Part shown: piece by piece, positions 6,805 through 13,991 of the stretch
How the letters are laid out: each line of letters begins with the position of its first letter
How positions within the stretch are numbered: position 1 is the stretch's first letter
Assembly: GCA_002309175.1 (NCBI GenBank)
Contig: DBWX01000008.1
Location: forward strand, 15,689 to 38,480
Reading direction: 5' to 3'
Source: Ruminococcaceae bacterium UBA1227
GTDB taxonomy: Bacteria > Bacillota > Clostridia > Oscillospirales > Acutalibacteraceae
DNA length: 22,792 nucleotides
Notes under the pieces: model-generated
Databases searched by the model: none
Seen by the model: only the letters and a program-made list of their open reading frames with translations
What the model was told of the DNA's origin: nothing
Translations under genes and position numbers: made by a program

Positions 6805-6915
6805 ATGTTAAACTTCAGAAATGAAAAGTTTAATACCTGGTATATGTGTCGAATGCTTATCTCCCGGGCCCCAGAAACGGCTTTGGTGACAGGCACGATG
6901 CCGTCACGTCTTTAA
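6805..6915 (+). CDS. 36-codon leader ORF before metY
   Basis: This short ORF has a strong ribosome site (GGAG at 6793-6796, 8 bases before ATG) just downstream of the promoter, so it should be translated. It encodes W12-Y13-M14-C15-R16-M17, a run dense in sulfur amino acids, and ends in a TALVTGTMPSRL tail. Its codons 19-22 contain the CTCCCGGG segment that can pair with the 5' arm of the downstream terminator-like hairpin, and its last codons lie in a separate hairpin (6886-6907). I read it as an attenuator leader peptide responding to cysteine or methionine supply. A functional microprotein is the alternative. It resembles no protein family I can name with confidence. Confidence 0.65.
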   Translation: MLNFRNEKFNTWYMCRMLISRAPETALVTGTMPSRL

Positions 6916-6991
6916 GACTATTATTACTGTTGTTTTATAGTTTTTCTCATGCCGACAGCCCGGGAGCATAAAAGCCCTCGGGCTTTCGTTT
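6861..6991 (+). promoter_or_regulatory. Candidate transcription attenuator in the metY leader
   Basis: Three elements are seen. CTCCCGGG (6861-6868) is complementary to CCCGGGAG (6959-6966). AGCCCGGG (6957-6964) can instead pair with CTCGGGCT (6977-6984, one G-U), followed by TTTCGTTT. A nested hairpin, GTGAC/GGCA with TGCC/GTCAC, spans 6886-6907. The first two pairings exclude each other. A ribosome stalled at the Cys codon (6847-6849) would leave 6861 onward free, favouring the antiterminator; continued translation would favour the terminator. The T-run is weak. No T-box motif or SAM-riboswitch core was found. The rest of the 302-base gap between iscU and metY holds nothing else I can identify. 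Confidence 0.5.
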
Positions 6992-7028
6992 ATGTAAAAT
7001 CACTTAAAACAAAAAAGGAGTAATTAAA

Positions 7029-8312
7029 ATGAGTAACTATAAATTTGAAACCCTTCAGCTTCACGTGGGACAGGAACAGGCAGATCCGGCAACAGATGCC
7101 AGAGCGGTTCCCATCTATCAGACCACGGCATATGTATTCCATAACAGCAAGCATGCTGCCGACCGCTTCGGCCTTGCCGATGCGGGAAACATATATGGCC
7201 GCCTTACAAACTCAACACAGGATGTGTTTGAAAAACGTCTGGCAGCTCTTGAGGGCGGCAGCGCCGCACTCGCAGTCGCCTCAGGCGCCGCTGCCATAAC
7301 TTATGCCATACAGGCCCTTGCGGCAAACGGCGGCCATATTGTTTCCCAGAAGACAATATACGGCGGCACATACAACCTCTTTGAACACACATTCCCTCTT
7401 TACGGAATAAAGACATCATTTGTTGACATTCACAATCTCTCTGAAGTTGAGAGCGCAATAGAGGCCGATACGAGAGCGATTTTTATTGAAACACTCGGAA
7501 ACCCCAACAGTGACATACCCGACATTGATGCTCTCGCAGAACTTGCCCATAAACACGGAATCCCTCTTGTAGTGGACAACACTTTTGGCACCCCCTATCT
7601 CATCCGCCCCATAGAGCACGGTGCCGATGTCGTCGTACACTCCGCAACGAAGTTCATCTGCGGTCACGGCACATCGCTCGGCGGCATAATCGTCGAGGCG
7701 GGCAAATTTGACTGGAGCGCTTCGGGTAAGTATCCGAATATTGCGGCGCCCAACCCGAGTTATCACGGCGTTTCGTTCTACGACGTAGTAGGACCGGCAG
7801 CATTTGTGACATATATCCGTGCCATCCTGCTTCGCGACACGGGCGCCGCAATCTCCCCCTTCAATGCGTTCATACTCCTGCAGGGAGTCGAGACGCTCTC
7901 GCTTCGCCTTGAGCGTCACGCCGAGAACACAAAGAAGGTAATTGAGTATCTCTCAAACCATCCGCTGGTTTCAAAGGTCAATCATCCTTCATTGCCGGAT
8001 CATCCGGATCACGCCCTCTACGAGAAGTACTTCCCGAACGGCGGTGGCTCAATCTTCACCTTTGACATAAAGGGCGGACAGGATGAGGCATGGAAGTTCA
8101 TCGACAACCTGAAGATCTTCTCACTCCTCGCAAACGTCGCAGACGTAAAGAGTCTTGTCATTCATCCGGCATCCACCACACACTCACAGCTTACGGATGA
8201 GGAACTGGCTGAGTCAGGCATAAGCCGCAGCACAATCCGTCTTTCAATAGGCACCGAGCATATTGATGATATCATCGCTGACCTTGAAAACGGCTTCGCT
8301 GCATTAAAATAA
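7029..8312 (+). CDS. metY: O-acetylhomoserine sulfhydrylase (MetY)
   Basis: This 427-residue Cys/Met metabolism PLP enzyme would condense O-acetylhomoserine with sulfide, or a protein-bound sulfur donor, to give homocysteine. The length and the GQEQADPATDARAVPIYQTT start are typical of MetY rather than the shorter cystathionine synthases. PLP-binding features include YGRLTNST (56-63), SGAAAI (85-90), DNTFGTPY (183-190) and K208 in HSATKFICGHG. GGAG lies 8 bases before ATG. It is the first long gene of the operon controlled by the promoter at 6742 and its leader. Some close relatives act on O-acetylserine as well; sequence alone does not separate these. Confidence 0.92.
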   Translation: MSNYKFETLQLHVGQEQADPATDARAVPIYQTTAYVFHNSKHAADRFGLADAGNIYGRLTNSTQDVFEKRLAALEGGSAALAVASGAAAITYAIQALAANGGHIVSQKTIYGGTYNLFEHTFPLYGIKTSFVDIHNLSEVESAIEADTRAIFIETLGNPNSDIPDIDALAELAHKHGIPLVVDNTFGTPYLIRPIEHGADVVVHSATKFICGHGTSLGGIIVEAGKFDWSASGKYPNIAAPNPSYHGVSFYDVVGPAAFVTYIRAILLRDTGAAISPFNAFILLQGVETLSLRLERHAENTKKVIEYLSNHPLVSKVNHPSLPDHPDHALYEKYFPNGGGSIFTFDIKGGQDEAWKFIDNLKIFSLLANVADVKSLVIHPASTTHSQLTDEELAESGISRSTIRLSIGTEHIDDIIADLENGFAALK

Positions 8313-8369
8313 GTTGATTATTTATCACAAATAACAGATAATTGATGTGTATAAAAAAGGAGAATCACT

Positions 8370-9302
<933 letters not shown>

Positions 9303-9303
9303 C

Positions 9304-10125
9304 ATGTCATTTTCTCCCGAAGAACTTGAACGCTATACGCGACAGCTGATTTTAAAAGATGTCGGCGCAAAAGGCCAACGCAAAATCAAGGACGGCAAGG
9401 TACTCGTAATAGGAGCCGGAGGTCTCGGCTCCACGGCGATAATGTACCTTGCCGCCGCGGGCGTCGGCACACTCGGTATCGTCGATGCCGACTGCGTCGA
9501 CCTTACAAATCTGCAGCGGCAGATTATACACACGACTGACGACCTCGGTGTCCCGAAGGTCGAGTCCGCCGCTGCCACCGTAAAGGCATTGAACCCCAAT
9601 GTCGAAGTGGTTACATATAAAGAATATGTCACAGCGGAAAACATAAAGGAGATTATTGAGCCGTACGATTTCATAATTGACGCGACCGACAATTTCCCCG
9701 CAAAGTACCTGATAAATGACGCATGCGTGCTTTTTGAAAAGCCCTTCTCGCATGCGGGCATTTTGCGTTTTGAGGGCCAGATGACGACATATCTGCCCGG
9801 CGAAGGCCCGTGCTTCCGCTGTATGTTTCCCGTTCCGCCTCCGCCGGAGCTCTCTCCCACTTGTAAGGAGGCCGGAATAATCGGCGCCGTTCCCGGCGTC
9901 GTCGGAAGTCTCCAGGCCGTCGAGGCAATCAAGTTTCTGACCGGAGCGGGTGACCTGCTTGTCGGAAAGCTCCTTATCATCGACCTGCTCACCATGGAAT
10001 TTCATACCGTGAACATGCCGAGGGAGGACAGCTGCCCCATCTGTGGAAAGGAACCCGTAATCACTTCGCTTGTCGAGTACGAACAGACCGTCTGTGACCT
10101 TAAAGATATTTTGGAAAATGAGTGA
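9304..10125 (+). CDS. MoeB/ThiF/HesA-type E1-like adenylyltransferase
   Basis: This 273-residue protein would adenylate the C-terminal glycine of a ubiquitin-like sulfur carrier and help form its thiocarboxylate. It opens with ERYTRQLILKDVG, has the ATP-binding Rossmann loop VIGAGGLGS (35-43), the D61-A-D63 acidic site, DATDNF (126-131), two zinc CxxC pairs (C170/C173 and C244/C247) and candidate catalytic C187 in SPTCKEAGIIG. The ATG is one base after the cysK stop and has no ribosome site, implying reinitiation from cysK translation. A longer upstream frame (from 9181) only overlaps cysK. The rhodanese start lies inside its last codons. No ThiS/MoaD-like carrier is encoded nearby, so the specific partner is unknown. 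Confidence 0.9.
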   Translation: MSFSPEELERYTRQLILKDVGAKGQRKIKDGKVLVIGAGGLGSTAIMYLAAAGVGTLGIVDADCVDLTNLQRQIIHTTDDLGVPKVESAAATVKALNPNVEVVTYKEYVTAENIKEIIEPYDFIIDATDNFPAKYLINDACVLFEKPFSHAGILRFEGQMTTYLPGEGPCFRCMFPVPPPPELSPTCKEAGIIGAVPGVVGSLQAVEAIKFLTGAGDLLVGKLLIIDLLTMEFHTVNMPREDSCPICGKEPVITSLVEYEQTVCDLKDILENE

Positions 10126-10429
10126 GTACAAGAGTATGACTCCGAGAGAATTCGCGGAGCTCGATTTTTCACAATACACCCTGCTTGATCTCCGTGAGCC
10201 GTCGGAACTCATAGCCGACGGTATTGAAGGCGCGCTCAACATGCCCGTATCACAGGGCTTAGGAGCCCTTGCGACAGTTCCGGCCGGCAAACCCGTAATC
10301 GTCTTTTGCCGGGTCGGTGTCATAAGTGAGGAAGTCGCGGAACTTCTCGCGGATCTCGGTCACGATGTATACAACCTGGAAGGAGGCTACTGCGCATACC
10401 GCGCCGTAAAACATGAAGGGAACGATTAA
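10118..10429 (+). CDS. Single-domain rhodanese (sulfurtransferase)
   Basis: This 103-residue rhodanese carries persulfide sulfur on C64 within FCRVGVIS, close to the usual CRxGxR/S loop. It has the LLDLREPSEL (22-31) and NLEGGYCAY (86-94) family blocks. There is no signal peptide, so it acts in the cytosol. The start ATG overlaps the E1 gene by 8 bases, and the MOSC gene overlaps its end by 17 bases. An E1 plus rhodanese pair matches the two halves of fused proteins such as MoeZ and human MOCS3/Uba4, where the rhodanese supplies sulfur to the adenylated carrier. That role is inferred from this arrangement. Confidence 0.9.
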   Translation: MSEYKSMTPREFAELDFSQYTLLDLREPSELIADGIEGALNMPVSQGLGALATVPAGKPVIVFCRVGVISEEVAELLADLGHDVYNLEGGYCAYRAVKHEGND

Positions 10430-10856
10430 AGCGATCTGCACAAGCCCCGCCAAGGGCACCGTAAAACGTCCCGTGGACAAGGCAGTTTTTATAAAAGACT
10501 TCGGTATTGAAGGCGATGCCCACGCAGGCAAATGGCACCGCCAGGTAAGCCTTCTTTCCTACGATAAGGTTGTCGAGTTCAACAAACTCGGCGGCGATGT
10601 CGCTGACGGTGATTTCGGAGAGAACCTGCTCGTCACCGACATAGACTTCAAGTCCCTGCCCATAGGCACGATTTTTCTCATCGGCGATGTAAAACTCCGC
10701 CTCACCCAGATAGGCAAGGAATGCCACTCGCACTGCGAGATTTACAAGCGTGTCGGCACCTGTATTATGCCGCACGAGGGCGTTTTTGCCGAAGTCCTCG
10801 AGGGCGGCACCGTTTTCCCCGGCGACACGCTCGAAGTTGTTGACTTTAAAGAGTGA
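10413..10856 (+). CDS. MOSC-domain protein
   Basis: This 147-residue stand-alone MOSC protein has KAICTSPAKGT (6-16), GIEGDAHAG (31-39), the GDFGENLLV block (66-74) and the conserved cysteine in IGKECHSHCEI (C104, with an additional C108). MOSC domains occur in molybdenum-cofactor sulfurases and amidoxime-reducing proteins. They are thought to bind and relay sulfane sulfur or metal-sulfur ligands. The gene overlaps the rhodanese gene by 17 bases and is the last in the operon. No molybdopterin genes are visible here, so a Moco role has no support from context and a sulfur-relay role is an equally good guess. There is no terminator behind it; the tRNA promoter starts inside its last codons. Confidence 0.88.
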   Translation: MKGTIKAICTSPAKGTVKRPVDKAVFIKDFGIEGDAHAGKWHRQVSLLSYDKVVEFNKLGGDVADGDFGENLLVTDIDFKSLPIGTIFLIGDVKLRLTQIGKECHSHCEIYKRVGTCIMPHEGVFAEVLEGGTVFPGDTLEVVDFKE

Positions 10857-10868
10857 TTTGGTTATAAT
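10840..10868 (+). promoter_or_regulatory. tRNA-Ser promoter
   Basis: TTGACT (10840-10845) and TATAAT (10863-10868) are spaced by 17 bases. The -35 lies inside the final codons of the MOSC gene. The expected start is near 10875, about 15 bases before the mature tRNA. Confidence 0.85.
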
Positions 10869-10889
10869 ACTCCTTGCATTTGACCTTCT

Positions 10890-10980
10890 GGAGAAGTACC
10901 CAAGAGGCCGAAGGGGCTCCCCTGCTAAGGGAGTAGGTGCGGTAACGCACGCGGGTGTTCAAATCACCTCTTCTCCGCCA
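10890..10980 (+). tRNA. tRNA-Ser (anticodon GCU)
   Basis: This is a 91-base class II tRNA. Acceptor GGAGAAG pairs with CTTCTCC, followed by G and an encoded CCA at 10978-10980. The anticodon stem CTCCC (10917-10921) / GGGAG (10929-10933) holds loop CTGCTAA with anticodon GCT at 10924-10926. A long variable arm and a T arm with loop TTCAAAT follow. It reads AGC/AGU serine codons. Confidence 0.97.
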
Positions 10981-10981
10981 G

Positions 10982-11018
10982 AAAGACCTGAGACTTTATG
11001 CCTCAGGTCTTTTATTTT
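10982..11018 (+). terminator. Terminator of tRNA-Ser
   Basis: An 11-bp perfect stem (AAAGACCTGAG 10982-10992 / CTCAGGTCTTT 11002-11012) with a 9-base loop is followed by a T-rich tract. Confidence 0.92.
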
Positions 11019-11037
11019 ATTTGTCTTTTTGTTATCA

Positions 11038-11059
11038 TATTTTTAAGTTATTTTTAAGT
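11038..11059 (+). promoter_or_regulatory. Two tandem 11-bp direct repeats before the response regulator
   Basis: TATTTTTAAGT occurs twice without a gap (11038-11048 and 11049-11059), 50 bases before the gene. OmpR/PhoB-family regulators bind direct repeats spaced one helical turn apart, so this is a plausible autoregulatory site. No clean -35/-10 pair could be fixed around it. Confidence 0.55.
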
Positions 11060-11108
11060 GTAGCGGTTTATTCTTCTCTTAACATTTTGTTCGTGAAGGG
11101 ATTTTAAG

Positions 11109-11789
11109 ATGCGTATTCTGATAGTTGAAGACGAGGTCCGCCTGGCCGAGGCGCTGGGCGAGATTATGAAGGGACAGCTCTACAGTGTTGATATTGTAAA
11201 TGACGGCGAGGACGGATACGACTACGCCATGAGCAATATCTATGACGTCATTGTCATGGACGTCATGCTGCCTTCAATGAACGGCTTTGATATCGTCCGC
11301 AAGATGCGTGAGGAGAAGAATCAGACGCCGGTCATCATGCTTACGGCCAAGGATGACACGGCGGACAAGATAAAAGGACTCGACTGCGGCGCGGACGACT
11401 ATCTGACGAAGCCGTTCATACCGGGAGAACTCCTGGCGCGTATCCGTGCCATCTCCCGCCGCCAGGGCGAGGTTGTCCTCGATGAACTGAAGTTTGAGGA
11501 CTTAACCTTAAGCCAGTCCAACAGGACGCTCTCGTGCGGCAGTCATTCAATTAACTTGGGCCCCAAGGAGTTTGACATCATAAACCTTCTGATGTCGAAC
11601 CCCGGTCTGATTGTCCCCAAAGAGGACCTGATTGTCAAAGTCTGGGGCATTGAGTCCGAGGCTGAGGACAACAATGTGGAGGTATACATCTCCTTCCTTC
11701 GAAAGAAAATCTCGCACCTGGGCTCGAAGGTCCTGATTGCCACGGTGCGCAAGCTCGGTTATCGTCTGGAGGTGCAGGAAGACGCTTAA
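11109..11789 (+). CDS. OmpR/PhoB-family response regulator
   Basis: This 226-residue regulator has a receiver domain (about 1-120) with acidic E7/D8, phospho-acceptor D51 in VMDVMLPSMNG, T79 and K101 in DYLTKPF. A winged-helix output domain follows (about 130-222) with the LGPKEFDIINLLMSNPG and EVYISFLRKKI blocks and the C-terminal TVRKLGYRLE. Its partner kinase is encoded immediately downstream with overlapping ends. A pair of tandem repeats upstream is a likely self-binding site. The signal and regulon are unknown; neighbours give only weak hints (sugar epimerase, lipase). Confidence 0.94.
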   Translation: MRILIVEDEVRLAEALGEIMKGQLYSVDIVNDGEDGYDYAMSNIYDVIVMDVMLPSMNGFDIVRKMREEKNQTPVIMLTAKDDTADKIKGLDCGADDYLTKPFIPGELLARIRAISRRQGEVVLDELKFEDLTLSQSNRTLSCGSHSINLGPKEFDIINLLMSNPGLIVPKEDLIVKVWGIESEAEDNNVEVYISFLRKKISHLGSKVLIATVRKLGYRLEVQEDA

Positions 11790-13083
11790 GAAGCTCAGAA
11801 AGAAGTTTATAGTTTCCAATATGGCTCTTGTCGGTGTCGTCCTGATTGTCATGTTCTTCGTCCTGACCATCGTCACCTATGCCTTTGAGCGGCAGCAGAC
11901 GATAGGGGCGCTCCAGGAGGCGCTGCGGGGCGGCCGCGTCCTCGCCTTCTTCCCGAACGGCGATTCCGTCATGGTTGACGGCGTGCAGTCCCTCGACAGC
12001 GAGGGGGAGACGGATGATGAGAGACGCAGTTCGGTAGTGCTTATTGCGCTTTATGACAAAAATCGTGTGCTCGCATATGATACCTCTATCAACTCGGATT
12101 TCACGGACAGTGAGATTAATGCCTTGCTGAAATACGTGCGTGAGACAGACGATGAGGGCGGTATTATAACCGCGTATAACGTGAGGTTTTTAAAGATCGC
12201 AACCGATGAGGGCACCAAGGTTGCCTTCGCGAACCGAGATTCGGAAATCGCGACTTTTGCATTTTTGCTGCGTCTTTATTTCTTCGTAACAATGGTGATC
12301 TTAGCCATAATGTTCCTGATATCGGACTATATGGCAAAGAAAGCCATAGAGCCGGTGGAGAAGTCCTGGGAGAAGCAGAATCAGTTTGTGGCGGACGCCT
12401 CACATGAGTTGAAGACGCCGCTTACGGTCATTCTCGCCAACATGGACATAATGCAGGCGAACAAGGACTCGACCATCTGGGAACAGAACAAGTGGATTGA
12501 GAACACAAAGTCCGAAGCGACCAGGATGGCTGAACTCGTCGGAGACATGCTCTTCCTTGCCCGTTCGGATGCCAACATGGACCAGCAGTACAATTTCGAA
12601 GAGCTCAACTTTACGAGTGTTGTCGAGGACTGCGTACTGACCTTTGAGTCCGTGGCTTTTGAGAAGGGCATGACGCTCTCGTCACAGGTTGCACCGGACC
12701 TCTATGCATATGCGGACCAGACAAGAATCAAACAGGCGGTCATGGTCTTAATAGACAACGCGATAAAGTATTCGGGTGAGAACGGACATATCTTCGTTCA
12801 GGCTGAGGGAAATCAGAAAAATGTAAAACTCACTGTCGCGAATACGGGAACTGAAATCCCGAAGGAGAAGCAGGAGCATCTCTTTGAGCGCTTCTACCGC
12901 GTTGATGAATCACGTACAAGGGAGCGGGGCGGATACGGTCTCGGTCTTTCAATAGCAAAGAACATCATTGAGGCCCACGGCGGTACCATAGGGCTCGAGT
13001 ACTCGAATGAAAAAGGTACTTGCATAGGATTCTCAATTCCGACAAAGCAGGGCAGAGAGCCCATAAAACTCAAGAGGCAGTAA
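11782..13083 (+). CDS. Sensor histidine kinase, membrane-bound; start codon unusual
   Basis: Numbering from the chosen start gives about 433 residues. The basic N-terminus LKKLRKKF precedes helix 1 (13-35). An extracytoplasmic domain follows (about 37-160, no family recognised), then helix 2 (164-183), a short linker and HisKA with H208 in DASHELKTPLT. The ATPase domain contains DNAIKYSGENG and a GGYGLGLSIA glycine box. No full HAMP domain is obvious. The kinase should phosphorylate D51 of the upstream regulator. The start is uncertain. GGAGGTG (11768-11774) is ideally placed for an ACG at 11782, exactly where relatives would have ATG before LKKLRKKF. Alternatives are TTG 11737, which adds 15 unlikely residues, and ATG 11821, which loses the basic N-terminus and lacks a ribosome site. 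Confidence 0.88.
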   Translation, partial: TLKKLRKKFIVSNMALVGVVLIVMFFVLTIVTYAFERQQTIGALQEALRGGRVLAFFPNGDSVMVDGVQSLDSEGETDDERRSSVVLIALYDKNRVLAYDTSINSDFTDSEINALLKYVRETDDEGGIITAYNVRFLKIATDEGTKVAFANRDSEIATFAFLLRLYFFVTMVILAIMFLISDYMAKKAIEPVEKSWEKQNQFVADASHELKTPLTVILANMDIMQANKDSTIWEQNKWIENTKSEATRMAELVGDMLFLARSDANMDQQYNFEELNFTSVVEDCVLTFESVAFEKGMTLSSQVAPDLYAYADQTRIKQAVMVLIDNAIKYSGENGHIFVQAEGNQKNVKLTVANTGTEIPKEKQEHLFERFYRVDESRTRERGGYGLGLSIAKNIIEAHGGTIGLEYSNEKGTCIGFSIPTKQGREPIKLKRQ

Positions 13084-13973
13084 TGGAATTTGTTCTTGAA
13101 AACAAAAATGGCACGAGGGTCACTATTGACTCATACGGCTGTACGGTCAAAGAGATAATCTTTGACGGTGAGAATATGATAAGCGGCGCGCCATATCCGG
13201 CTTCGGTCATAGGACGTGTTGCAGGCCGTCTCTCGGACGGCAAGGGTTTCATGCTCCACGGTAATCATGAGTTCGACAGAACGGAGTGGAACGGCACTCA
13301 GCTGGACGACAGCGTAATGCTGAGGTATATAAGCCCTGCAGGCATAAACGGTTTTCCCGGAAATGTCGATGTCCTCGTGACATATACTCTTTCCGATGAG
13401 GATGAACTTCGTATCGACTACTTTGCCGAAACGGATGAGGCCACTTTCCTGAACCTGACCAACCACGCGTATTTCAATTTAAACGGACCGGATGTAGCAA
13501 CGGTCAGGAACCATATCCTTGCCGCTGACACGGAGTACTATCTGCCTCTCAACGAGGACCTCACTCCGGCCGGAGAACTGAAACCCGTGTCAGGCACAGT
13601 CTTCGATCTGTCATCGGGCAGGCACCTCGGCGAGGTGTTCATGTCAGAGGACTCCCAGGTCGCGATTGCAAGGAACGGATTTGACCATGCCTTTGTTTTC
13701 GGATGCTGTAAAGATTTTGACCTTTACACCTGCGATAAAATACATACTGCCACGGTGATGTGTCCCGATACATCACGTGCCATAACAATGAAAACGGACT
13801 ATCCTTGCTTTGTGTGTTATACGGGCAATCAGATGAAGATACCACACATGGGTATCTGTCTGGAGGCGCAGCTTCTGCCGGACGCACCGAACTATGAAGA
13901 GTTCGGAAGCATAGAGCTTCTGCCTGAAAAACCCTATTCACACTTTGTGAGTTACAGATTTGAAAAGAAATAA
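13083..13973 (+). CDS. Aldose 1-epimerase (galactose mutarotase family)
   Basis: This 296-residue GalM-family protein would interconvert alpha and beta anomers of a sugar. Family residues are present: IGRVAGRL (43-50), H59 in a shortened LHG motif, catalytic base/acid H128 in NLTNHAYFNL, D201 in GFDHAF and E261 in CLEAQLLPDAPN. It is shorter than typical GalM (about 340 residues) and lacks several residues around the first histidine loop, so the exact sugar is uncertain. The ATG shares its A with the kinase stop codon (TAATG) and has AGAGG before it. It is therefore translated in the same transcript as the two-component genes, an uncommon partner. Confidence 0.88.
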   Translation: MEFVLENKNGTRVTIDSYGCTVKEIIFDGENMISGAPYPASVIGRVAGRLSDGKGFMLHGNHEFDRTEWNGTQLDDSVMLRYISPAGINGFPGNVDVLVTYTLSDEDELRIDYFAETDEATFLNLTNHAYFNLNGPDVATVRNHILAADTEYYLPLNEDLTPAGELKPVSGTVFDLSSGRHLGEVFMSEDSQVAIARNGFDHAFVFGCCKDFDLYTCDKIHTATVMCPDTSRAITMKTDYPCFVCYTGNQMKIPHMGICLEAQLLPDAPNYEEFGSIELLPEKPYSHFVSYRFEKK

Positions 13974-13991
13974 TAATAAGGAGAGATTGAA

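Noticed and set aside
6781..7028. T-box or SAM riboswitch before metY
   Set aside because: No GGTGGNACCGCG T-box core and no SAM-I-like core motifs were seen. The leader ORF and hairpins explain the region better.
9352..10323. Long minus-strand open frame (323 codons) opposite the E1 and rhodanese genes
   Set aside because: It shadows genes with clear families on the plus strand and has no recognisable domain or ribosome site.
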